Shown here: positions 34,087 through 40,766 of the stretch, in pieces
Numbering within the stretch: position 1 is the first letter of the stretch
How the letters are laid out: each line of letters opens with the position of its first letter
NCBI GenBank assembly: GCA_030693065.1
Contig: JAUYBL010000017.1
Location: 25,271 to 89,270, forward strand
Length of the DNA: 64,000 bases
From: Methylococcaceae bacterium
GTDB taxonomy: Bacteria; Pseudomonadota; Gammaproteobacteria; Methylococcales; Methylomonadaceae
Direction: 5' to 3'
Made by a program: the position numbers and the translations under genes
Notes under the pieces: model-generated
Databases searched by the model: none
The model's input: only the letters and a program-made list of their open reading frames with translations
What the model was told of the DNA's origin: nothing

Positions 34087-34704
34087 ATGAAAACCAACAA
34101 AAAACGCAATCAAAAAACGTCAGCCGATAAAGTGCTGGTAATCGGCTGTTTAACCGCCGTACTAGGCCTTGTGGGTTGCCAACAAGAAGGTACTGCGGAA
34201 AAAGCTGGTCAAAAAATCGACCAGGCGGCTGCAAAAGCTGAGCAAAAAATTGATGCCGCCACTGAAAAAGCAGAAATAAAAATTGATGCGGCCAAAGAAT
34301 CTTTAGACAAGAAAACCGAAGCCGCTCAAGAAAGCATTAAAGAATCAACTGACTCTTCTAAGGGCGCCTTAGAAAGCGCCGGCAAAAAATTGGATCAGGC
34401 GACAGAAAATGCAGAACAAAAAATTGAAAAGGCTAAGGAGTCAGTCGTCGATAAAGCAGAAACTGCTGGTAACTTTATTGATGATTCAGTGATTACCACT
34501 ACCGTTAAAGCCGCCATTTTAGGTGACTCATTACTCAGAGGCTCGCATATAGACGTAACGACTGTAAATGGTGTGGTTAAGTTAAGCGGCACTGTTGATT
34601 CGGAAGCAAATCTGGGCAGAGCCGTAGAAGTTGCAACTGCTCAAAAGAATGTTAAATCCGTGCAATCTACACTGATTGTTACACCTGTTCCGAGTACAAA
34701 ATAA
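34087..34704 (+). CDS. BON-domain lipoprotein with apolipoprotein-like helical repeats
   Basis: A 205-residue lipoprotein. After a basic start and hydrophobic core comes a lipobox (LVGC), then about 90 residues of Ala/Lys/Glu-rich amphipathic helix in near-11-residue repeats (AEQKIDAATEKAEIKIDAAK, SLDKKTEAAQESIKE) and a C-terminal BON domain (FIDDSVITTTVKAAILGDSLL ... VNGVVKLSGTV). The long helix resembles LEA or apolipoprotein repeats and could lie on membranes or reach across the periplasm. The frame opens at 34045, but the ATG at 34087 follows an AAGGA. The next gene starts on its last stop base (TAATG), so the two are coupled. Confidence 0.87.
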   Translation: MKTNKKRNQKTSADKVLVIGCLTAVLGLVGCQQEGTAEKAGQKIDQAAAKAEQKIDAATEKAEIKIDAAKESLDKKTEAAQESIKESTDSSKGALESAGKKLDQATENAEQKIEKAKESVVDKAETAGNFIDDSVITTTVKAAILGDSLLRGSHIDVTTVNGVVKLSGTVDSEANLGRAVEVATAQKNVKSVQSTLIVTPVPSTK

Positions 34705-35816
34705 TGGCTGGTTTACGCGTTACCGCTGCGCTGGGCGTATTGCTGGTTCCGGCCTACGCCAATGCCACCGTTCAAGATGATGCTTACATTGCTGGTTACG
34801 CGGCTGGCGTGCTGAAACAAAGCTTACAGCTGAATTTGCCGCCATTAGCCGTTAAAGATGGCGTCATTATCTTGCCGGTTGCTGATTTAAAGCCCGCTGA
34901 TAAAACCAAAGCTTTGCAGTTATTAGCAGAAATCCCCGGCGTAAATTCTGTCAAAACAACGGAAGCTAGCTCTGCGGCAACGTCGGGCGCAACGACCGGC
35001 ACTGATAAGGTCAAACTGACTGAGTCCACTGTTGCATCCACCGGACTGCTGCCTAAAGGGCATTTGTTCAAACCCTTATTAGCCGATACCCGTTGGGCGC
35101 ATTTTTCTGCGGCGTACCGTAATTACCAAAGCAATAATTTTGATGGCCGCGATATAGCTTCGGTCAGCTTTGGTGAAACCATACCGATTTACCGCAGTAA
35201 CTTTGGGCACTCCTCAGCGCAATGGGAAGCAGGCCTGCAAGCCGGTGTCTTTAGCGACTTCAACCTGGGCGCGTCATCGTCGGATCTGCTTAATACCGAC
35301 TTTATTGCCTCGCTGTACTCAAGTGTTCGCGCGGGGCAATTTTCCGCGTTTGGCCGTATTTACCATCAAAGCTCACACCTTGGCGACGAGTTTTTACTAC
35401 GTAAAGTAAATACGCAATTTGAACGCGTCAATCTCAGTTACGAAGGCGCGGATCTAAAACTGTCTTATGAACTTCCCTATGGCGTGCGTTTATATGGTGG
35501 TGGTGGCGGTTTGTTCCATAAAGAACCCTCGGAGCTCAAGATATGGTCAGCACAATACGGCGTTGAGTTTCGCAGCCCATGGCGTATCGAATTTGCGTCA
35601 ATGCGTCCGATTATTGCCGCTGACATCAAGAATTATGATCAAAACAACTGGAGTACCGATGTATCGGCCAGGGCGGGTGTAGAGTTTGAAAATGCACAGG
35701 TCTTAGGCAGAAAATTGCAGATTCTTGCCGAGTATTACAACGGCTTCTCGCCTAGCGGACAGTTTTATAAAGAAAAAGTCGAATATATTGGGTTAGGTGC
35801 GCATTACCATTTTTGA
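34704..35816 (+). CDS. DUF1207 outer-membrane protein with BON-like N-terminal segment
   Basis: A 370-residue exported protein. A signal peptide (to about residue 22) is followed by a segment that looks like half a BON domain (VKDGVIILPVADLKPADKTK then IPGVNSVKTTE), a low-complexity Ala/Thr/Ser linker (about 92-115), and a DUF1207 domain (LFKPLLADTRWAHFSAAYRN, GRIYHQSSHLGDEFLL, GVRLYGGGGGLFHKEPSELK) that ends in GLGAHYHF. The final aromatic residue and beta pattern point to an outer-membrane barrel. Translationally coupled (TAATG) to a BON lipoprotein, which suggests a physical pair. The function of DUF1207 is unknown. Confidence 0.85.
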   Translation: MAGLRVTAALGVLLVPAYANATVQDDAYIAGYAAGVLKQSLQLNLPPLAVKDGVIILPVADLKPADKTKALQLLAEIPGVNSVKTTEASSAATSGATTGTDKVKLTESTVASTGLLPKGHLFKPLLADTRWAHFSAAYRNYQSNNFDGRDIASVSFGETIPIYRSNFGHSSAQWEAGLQAGVFSDFNLGASSSDLLNTDFIASLYSSVRAGQFSAFGRIYHQSSHLGDEFLLRKVNTQFERVNLSYEGADLKLSYELPYGVRLYGGGGGLFHKEPSELKIWSAQYGVEFRSPWRIEFASMRPIIAADIKNYDQNNWSTDVSARAGVEFENAQVLGRKLQILAEYYNGFSPSGQFYKEKVEYIGLGAHYHF

Positions 35817-35838
35817 GCCAACTTATTAAAATCACTCA

Positions 35839-35863
35839 AAACGCCGAGTCCAGCTCGGCGTTT
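35839..35863 (+). terminator. Rho-independent terminator after the DUF1207 gene
   Basis: AAACGCCGAG pairs perfectly with CTCGGCGTTT around a five-base loop; the second arm ends in TTT. It lies 22 bases after the stop. Confidence 0.75.
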
Positions 35864-35973
35864 ACCGTGGTGTCAGCTTCATGTCGCCACAGGCAGTAAT
35901 TAATCTGTAATGATTTAAAAAATCCACACCGGTAAAATAACGATTCCACCTACAGTCCCCAGGATTGATAACG

Positions 35974-36834
35974 ATGCGCCGACTGCAAATAAAGCATGTA
36001 ACGACCTACCAATATGCAGAAACCGTCACCCTGCTGCCGCATCGGTTACTGTTGCGACCCCGTGAAGGTCACGACATTCGCATCGAAGCGGCCGAGCTGA
36101 TTATTACTCCCGCACACCAACTGCAATGGCAACGTGATGTTTACGACAATGCTGTCGTGGAGGCCAGCTTTACCCAGCAGTCCGATAGACTCTTAATCGA
36201 AAGCCACCTGACGCTCCAGCACTATGATTCCCAACCGCTAAACTTTCTGGTGGCGGATTATGCGGTGCGATTTCCGTTTCAGTATGATGCCGCCGAGCGT
36301 ATCGATTTGGGGCCATATCTGAGCACAATCTTTGTCAAAGACCAGCCGATATTAAGCCCATGGTTACGACAATTCTGGGTTGCAGGCCAAGTCGTGGAAA
36401 CTTATCTGCTGCTGGAGTGGATTAATAAAGCGATTGCGACCGGATTTACTTATCAACAACGGGAGGAACCCGGTGTGCAAACGCCCGCGACCACCTTGGC
36501 AAATCGTTCCGGCTCTTGCCGCGATTTTGCAACATTGTTCATTGAAGCTTGCCATTGCCTGGGCTTGGCCGCGCGTTTTGTCAGCGGTTATCAGTATTCG
36601 CCGTCACTGCTGAAGGATCAAGGCGCGACGCATGCCTGGGCAGAAGTTTACTTGCCCGGGGTTGGTTGGAAAGGTTTCGACTCGACCACCGGCAAGGTAG
36701 TCGACAACAACTACATCGCACTGGCGGTCAGTCGTCACCCTGAAATGGTACCGCCCGTATCCGGCTCGTTTATCGCTGCCTCAGGGCAATCACCGATAAT
36801 GACGGTAGCGGTAGAAGTTACCGACCTGCTTTGA
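35974..36834 (+). CDS. Transglutaminase-like (papain-fold) protein 2
   Basis: About 286 residues: an N-terminal bacterial transglutaminase-like N domain (MRRLQIKHVTTYQYAETVTLLPHR type) and a catalytic core with Cys in GSCRDFATLFIEACHCLGL, His in THAWAEVYLPG and Asp in GFDSTTG. All three catalytic residues are present. No signal peptide, so cytosolic; probably a peptidase or amidase. The frame opens with TTG at 35965, but ATG at 35974 with AGGA upstream begins at the conserved MRRL. A paralogue is at 20309. It appears to be transcribed alone. Confidence 0.86.
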   Translation: MRRLQIKHVTTYQYAETVTLLPHRLLLRPREGHDIRIEAAELIITPAHQLQWQRDVYDNAVVEASFTQQSDRLLIESHLTLQHYDSQPLNFLVADYAVRFPFQYDAAERIDLGPYLSTIFVKDQPILSPWLRQFWVAGQVVETYLLLEWINKAIATGFTYQQREEPGVQTPATTLANRSGSCRDFATLFIEACHCLGLAARFVSGYQYSPSLLKDQGATHAWAEVYLPGVGWKGFDSTTGKVVDNNYIALAVSRHPEMVPPVSGSFIAASGQSPIMTVAVEVTDLL

Positions 36835-36880
36835 CAGATCAATCGTTACTATTCAGCGAATTCGCCCCTTCATCAGAATG

Positions 36881-36887
36881 TTACTTA
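36881..36887. repeat. Target-site duplication, left copy (TTACTTA)
   Basis: TTACTTA flanks the 395-bp insert here and again at 37283-37289. The empty relative at 50412-50473 has it once. Confidence 0.8.
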
Positions 36888-37282
36888 CTGATGTTACGCA
36901 GAGCGGTTTTTCTCCCGTTATTCCGCCCCGAGCATCGCAGCTTTTGGTGAAAATAGGCCCGCAAGGGGAGCGGCATGGATGCCGCTCGTTTTCGCAGGAC
37001 CAGGGATGGCCCTTCGAAAACCCTCGCCAAATACCCACAGGGCACAAGAGTGAGAAGCGCAGGAAATTGGCGGAATCCGGGGCGCCTTTTCTTTGGCTAC
37101 TTTCTTTTCGACTGCATGGATGCAGGAGTTAGAGCAATGCAGGAGCAATTGCCGAGGCGAAGCAAAAGAAAGCAGCTCGCCGGTCGGTGCGAGAACCGAC
37201 ATAAAATAAACTGTCGCGATAGCGACACCAGCGATCATTGAATATCGATAAAGGTCATTTCATTTGGTTTGCGTAACATCAG
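36888..37282. mobile_element. 395-bp non-coding element with 13-bp inverted ends
   Basis: Begins CTGATGTTACGCA and ends TGCGTAACATCAG, a perfect 13-bp inverted repeat. It is flanked by 7-bp direct repeats. The interior has the strong palindrome around CTTTCTTTT and AAAAGAAAG seen again at 54241-54480. Short ORFs in all frames are not like proteins. It must be moved by an enzyme encoded elsewhere. Confidence 0.82.
37109..37155. mobile_element. 47-bp small insert inside the hairpin of the 395-bp element
   Basis: Compared with the relative at 54241-54480, the CTTTCTTTT|GGCGAAGC junction is opened here by 47 bp. On the minus strand the insert carries CGGCAATTGCTCCTGC near its start and ATCCATGCAG near its end, the same as the 69-bp insert at 45234-45302. 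Confidence 0.65.
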
Positions 37283-37289
37283 TTACTTA
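37283..37289. repeat. Target-site duplication, right copy (TTACTTA)
   Basis: Direct repeat of 36881-36887, directly after the inverted end of the 395-bp element. Confidence 0.8.
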
Positions 37290-37344
37290 AACTCTTCAAA
37301 GCCAAACAACGCAGAATAGTTACAAGCAATCAGTAAAGTGCAAA

Positions 37345-38100
37345 CTACATTTGCATCGCCGTTTCAAAGGACTGGATTGGCACGCTGTAGGCTTTAGCCA
37401 AATACATGGCAGTATCGGCTTGCTTGATCAAATCGCTGCAATCTTGACCGTCGTTACGATATACCGCCGAGCCAATACTCGCTGTTAAGTCAACCACTTT
37501 GCCGTCCACATCATAAGCCGTCGCCAAGCTGGTGCGGATTTTCTTGACCACCGCCGCCACACATTCATGCCCTTCAATTTCCGGCAACATAATCACAAAC
37601 TCATCACCACCATAACGACAGGCCGTATCACCATAACGAAGACAGGCTGTTAATCGCTGTGCCACCTGTTGTAAAAGTTGATCGCCACCGGCATGCCCAT
37701 AACTGTCATTAACCTGTTTGAATTTATCCAAGTCAATAAACAGCAGCGCCACTTGTTTGTGTTGCCGAGCTGAATGCACTATCGCTTGTTTAAGCCGGTC
37801 CATCAGTAAACTGCGATTAGGCAGACCGGTCAGTTCATCGTGATAGCCAAATCGCTGCGCATGTGCGCATTTTTTCGCCAACCGGATTAGCCTAAGTTTG
37901 AACGAAGCATTGGTTTTTGACAGCGTTGCAACTTCTTCCTGACTGGCTATAAGCGCCTGTTTAAGGGTTGCTAATTCAACAGTGGCCTGCGCCAATGAAA
38001 GTTTTTCAGCGCTCTCATGATCAGGAGCAAGTGGCGACACAGTTTCACTGTAACCTGCCATGGCGTTATAACGTGTACCGTATAATTTCTGTCTTTTCAT
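37345..38100 (-). CDS. GGDEF diguanylate cyclase with coiled-coil N-terminus
   Basis: A 251-residue soluble protein. An N-terminal region of about 75 residues, partly coiled coil (LATLKQALIASQEEVATLSK), is followed by a complete GGDEF domain with active-site GGDEF (RYGGDEFVIML) and an intact I-site (RYGD five residues before). It makes c-di-GMP from two GTP. No membrane or sensor domain is visible. AGAGG precedes the ATG. An operator-like site lies 92 bp upstream, so this may place c-di-GMP synthesis under the same control as the stress proteins. Confidence 0.92.
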   Translation of the reverse strand: MKRQKLYGTRYNAMAGYSETVSPLAPDHESAEKLSLAQATVELATLKQALIASQEEVATLSKTNASFKLRLIRLAKKCAHAQRFGYHDELTGLPNRSLLMDRLKQAIVHSARQHKQVALLFIDLDKFKQVNDSYGHAGGDQLLQQVAQRLTACLRYGDTACRYGGDEFVIMLPEIEGHECVAAVVKKIRTSLATAYDVDGKVVDLTASIGSAVYRNDGQDCSDLIKQADTAMYLAKAYSVPIQSFETAMQM

Positions 38101-38191
38101 GGGTTAGCCTCTTTAGTATTAATTCGAGCGTCCTTTTGTTAACCGACTTCATTTCCATCTAGGCTTTAGGATAGGGCGCATTGCGATGGCA

Positions 38192-38210
38192 GTCCGTGCG
38201 GTATCGCACT
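38192..38210 (-). promoter_or_regulatory. Operator-like site 8 (upstream of the GGDEF gene)
   Basis: Minus strand AGTGCGATACCGCACGGAC; the inner palindrome GTGCGATACCGCAC is strong and the trailing GGAC is kept. It lies 92 bp before the ATG at 38100. Confidence 0.7.
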
Positions 38211-38262
38211 CAAGAAAAAAAATTCTCAGAACCATCGTATGACTCAAACCCTTTTCTGTTTC

Positions 38263-38411
38263 TAACTATTCAGCATCTGTTGATTGCTGAGAAAATATCC
38301 TGTGGGAGCGACGCCTTCGTCGCGAAAGAAGGCTTCAAATCGCGACGAAAGCGTCGCTCCCACCTAGTAATACCGGATTGATTCTGCCCAAAGAAAATCA
38401 CTGAATAGTTA
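38263..38411. mobile_element. 149-bp inverted-repeat element containing hairpin copy 2
   Basis: Ends TAACTATTCAG and CTGAATAGTTA are perfect 11-bp inverted repeats. Inside is a 24-bp stem hairpin (38303-38326 with 38341-38364, one mismatch, 14-base loop) homologous to 23537-23598 but with paired changes. A shorter copy of the whole element is at 51202-51302. Confidence 0.8.
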
Positions 38412-38414
38412 CTG

Positions 38415-38903
38415 CTATTTTTTCTTACTGGATTTAACCGCTGCACCTTTTTTCTTGACGACTTTGGTCTCAATCTTGACCTGCGTGGTACCGTCTTCTT
38501 GCATATCTAGTTTTTTAGCCGCCGCTTTGGAAACATCAATCACCCGGTCGCCAACAAATGGCCCGCGATCATTAATTCTAACTTCGACATTTTTGCCGTT
38601 TTCAAGATTAGTCACTTTGGCCTTGGTGCCCATCGGTAAACTCGGATGCGCAGCGGTCAGCTCTTTTTGATTAAACGTCTCGCCATTAGCCGTCTCCTTG
38701 CCATGCAACCCTGGCCCATACCAAGACGCCTCACCCACTTCTTTATGCAACGGTTTGGTGACACTGCCCTGCGCTGGCGGCGCTGGTTGATTTTGCTCAC
38801 CCGTTTCTTTTTGCGTGCTACAGCCCGGTAACGCCAAAGCGCTGATCAGGAGAATTGCTAGCCCAGAAGTTAAGTAGGTGTAACGAGTAATTGGTTGATA
38901 CAT
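38415..38903 (-). CDS. rlpA: RlpA-like septal ring lytic transglycosylase lipoprotein
   Basis: A 162-residue lipoprotein with a signal peptide and lipobox (LPGC). The core is the RlpA double-psi beta-barrel (GEASWYGPGLHGKETANGETF, ALTAAHPSLPMGTKAKVTN-like, VRINDRGPFVGDRVIDVSKAAA) with the conserved His and Asp. It cleaves denuded peptidoglycan glycan strands in the family. The C-terminus is a short Lys-rich tail; there is no SPOR domain, unlike longer RlpA. Start at the ATG at 38903 with GGAG upstream rather than the longer frame to 38939. Confidence 0.87.
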   Translation of the reverse strand: MYQPITRYTYLTSGLAILLISALALPGCSTQKETGEQNQPAPPAQGSVTKPLHKEVGEASWYGPGLHGKETANGETFNQKELTAAHPSLPMGTKAKVTNLENGKNVEVRINDRGPFVGDRVIDVSKAAAKKLDMQEDGTTQVKIETKVVKKKGAAVKSSKKK

Positions 38904-38964
38904 TGTTTTCTCCGTTTGAAATACATCGTTGCCACGCAAAACATAGGAACTGTAAAGTTAAGAG

Positions 38965-39672
38965 CTAGCCCAAAATCCGCGCATAAGATTCTTTATCAGC
39001 CCGATAACATCCGCAGGACGCAGCTTCCAGACCGGCGCGGTCGATAATCGTAATATTGCCGCGTTGGTAGCTGATCAGCTTGCGTTTTTGCAGTGCATTG
39101 GCCGCTTTGGTGATACCGACCCGACGCACACCTAAGATGTACGCTAAAAAAACGTGGGTTACATGAAAGTAATTTGAATGCGCCCGATCCTGCGTCATCA
39201 ACAGCCATCGGGCCAAGCGCGCCTCCACCACATGAAAACGGGTACAGGCCGCAGTTTGTGCAAGCTGGCTCATCGACACATATAAATAAGCCTTTAACTT
39301 CTGCTGCAAGGTAGCACTCTGTCCAAGTTCACTTAAAAATGCGGCGGCAGTCATGCGTAACGCTGGACCGGCCCCCTGCACCAGCGCGTGAAACGGCGCA
39401 AGGTCGACACCCAGCATCAGAGTGAGGCCTAGCATGCCTTCATTACCGATCAGCCCCACTTCTAAACCGGCTTTGCCATCAACCGGGGTTACTAAAGAAA
39501 TAAAGCTGCCGGTGGGGAAATACACATGCGAAATGCGTTCTCCCGGACGGCACAGCACTTCGGCAAAATTAAGCTCGATGTGCTCGCATTTGCTAAGCAG
39601 CTGTTCGCAATCGTTGGGCGGTAACGCATCCAACAATTGATTAGTCGCTTGAACAGCGTGGTTAAAAGACAA
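38965..39672 (-). CDS. CRP/FNR-family transcription regulator 1
   Basis: A 235-residue regulator: an N-terminal cyclic-nucleotide-binding-like beta-roll (PGERISHVYFPTGSFISLVTP, LGVDLAPFHALVQGAGPALRM) and a C-terminal winged helix (YILGVRRVGITKAANALQKRKLISYQRGNITIID, split over residues about 180-215), ending in the tail SCGCY. It does not have the FNR iron-sulfur Cys set and the cAMP pocket residues are not obvious, so the signal is unknown. The start is TTG at 39672, supported by AGGAGA eight bases upstream. An operator-like site lies 70 bp upstream, so it may regulate itself. Paralogue of 39942-40673. Confidence 0.88.
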   Translation of the reverse strand: MSFNHAVQATNQLLDALPPNDCEQLLSKCEHIELNFAEVLCRPGERISHVYFPTGSFISLVTPVDGKAGLEVGLIGNEGMLGLTLMLGVDLAPFHALVQGAGPALRMTAAAFLSELGQSATLQQKLKAYLYVSMSQLAQTAACTRFHVVEARLARWLLMTQDRAHSNYFHVTHVFLAYILGVRRVGITKAANALQKRKLISYQRGNITIIDRAGLEAASCGCYRADKESYARILG

Positions 39673-39741
39673 GTGATCTCTCCTGTTGTTGACTAACAGT
39701 CAGTCAGATTAGCTCAAACATTACCGAAGAAAGCGTTTGTC

Positions 39742-39760
39742 GTCTGTATGCTAGCGCACG
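39742..39760 (-). promoter_or_regulatory. Operator-like site 9 (between the CRP/FNR genes)
   Basis: Minus strand CGTGCGCTAGCATACAGAC, pointing to CRP/FNR gene 1; 70 bp from its TTG start. On the other side the CRP/FNR gene 2 ATG is 182 bp away. Confidence 0.6.
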
Positions 39761-39941
39761 TAGTTGGGCTCGGTTTTTAAGTAAAATCAGTTGCCAAGAG
39801 CGTTTGTTAACAACAATATTTCCCCGTTCAATTTAATGAAATCTGTTATAAGTAAGCCCACAAAATTGCCGTCAAGGTCTCAACCTTCGTTGTTGTGCTG
39901 GTTTATAACCACTCAGCCACACATACTTCAGAGTCAACCTT

Positions 39942-40673
39942 ATGGTCAGCGCGCTTTCAGAACAGCCTTCCCCCAAGCAAAACCATCTTCTCGCGGCCCT
40001 ACCGACAGAAACACTCGAGCGTATTGCTCCTTATCTGGAATTGATAGCACTACCGCTCGGCGAAGTGCTTTATGAATCCGGCGATCAATTGCAACACGTT
40101 TATTTTTTAACCTCCGCCATCGTGTCATTGAACTACTTAATGGAGAATGGCGCGTCAGCAGAAATTGCCGGTGTCGGTAATGAAGGTGTACTTGGCGTGT
40201 CTATTTTGATGGGCGGCAATACCACCACCAGCCGCGCCAGCGTGCATACCGCAGGCTACGGCTACCGGCTAAAACGCCACTTGATGATGACCGAATTTAA
40301 TCGCGGCGGGCCGATGATGGCGTTACTGCTGCGATACACCCAGGCGTTAATGACGCAAATTTCTCAAACTGCCGTCTGCAACCGACATCATTCTGTGGAA
40401 CAGCAACTGTGTCGCTGGCTGTTGTTAACCCTCGACAGATTGCCCACCAATGAATTGATCATGACCCAGGAATTGATTGCCAGCATGCTCGGCGTGCGCC
40501 GCGAAGGCATCACCGAAGCCGCGGGCAATTTACAACGCGCCGGTTTTATCAGTTACCGTCGCGGGCATATTACGGTGCTTGATCGTTTGGGATTAGAAAC
40601 TCGAAGTTGTGAATGCTACGACGTGGTTAAAAATGAGTTTCATCGTTTGCTTAGTGATTTAGGGCGATACTAA
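39942..40673 (+). CDS. CRP/FNR-family transcription regulator 2
   Basis: A 243-residue paralogue of the divergent gene at 38965. The beta-roll (LGEVLYESGDQLQHVYFLTSAIVSL) and winged helix (LGVRREGITEAAGNLQRAGF, then YRRGHITVLDR) are complete, and the C-terminus has the same Cys tail (RSCECYDVVKNEF). The recognition-helix segment is RREGITEAA here and RRVGITKAA in regulator 1, so the two may bind similar sites. No FNR-type iron-sulfur cluster. Followed at 93 bp by the CHASE3 kinase on the same strand. Signal unknown. Confidence 0.88.
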   Translation: MVSALSEQPSPKQNHLLAALPTETLERIAPYLELIALPLGEVLYESGDQLQHVYFLTSAIVSLNYLMENGASAEIAGVGNEGVLGVSILMGGNTTTSRASVHTAGYGYRLKRHLMMTEFNRGGPMMALLLRYTQALMTQISQTAVCNRHHSVEQQLCRWLLLTLDRLPTNELIMTQELIASMLGVRREGITEAAGNLQRAGFISYRRGHITVLDRLGLETRSCECYDVVKNEFHRLLSDLGRY

Positions 40674-40766
40674 ATCTTAACTCTGTTGCATCGTTCACAT
40701 GCTTTGCGTCACTGCGTGGAAACCCCATAAATCATTACCCACAAATCAGTCTTAGGATCATCATTC

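Larger units (their letters stand above)
36845..37323. mobile_element. Palindromic element (62-bp type) interrupted by a 395-bp insertion
   Basis: The outer parts (36845-36887 and 37283-37323) align with the complete 62-bp element at 50412-50473 in opposite orientation, including GTTTGGC..TTGAAGAG and CAGAATGTTACTTA, and carry the near-palindromic ends GTTACTATTC / GAATAGTTAC. Between them lies a second element at 36888-37282. A 17-bp extra piece (GCGAATTCGCCCCTTCA) is also present near the left end. No gene in this 479-bp stretch. Confidence 0.8.

Noticed and set aside
36853..37241. Four overlapping ORFs of 64-106 codons on both strands
   Set aside because: They lie in a non-coding palindromic mobile element that has relatives at 54241-54480. 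Reading frames are not kept between the copies.
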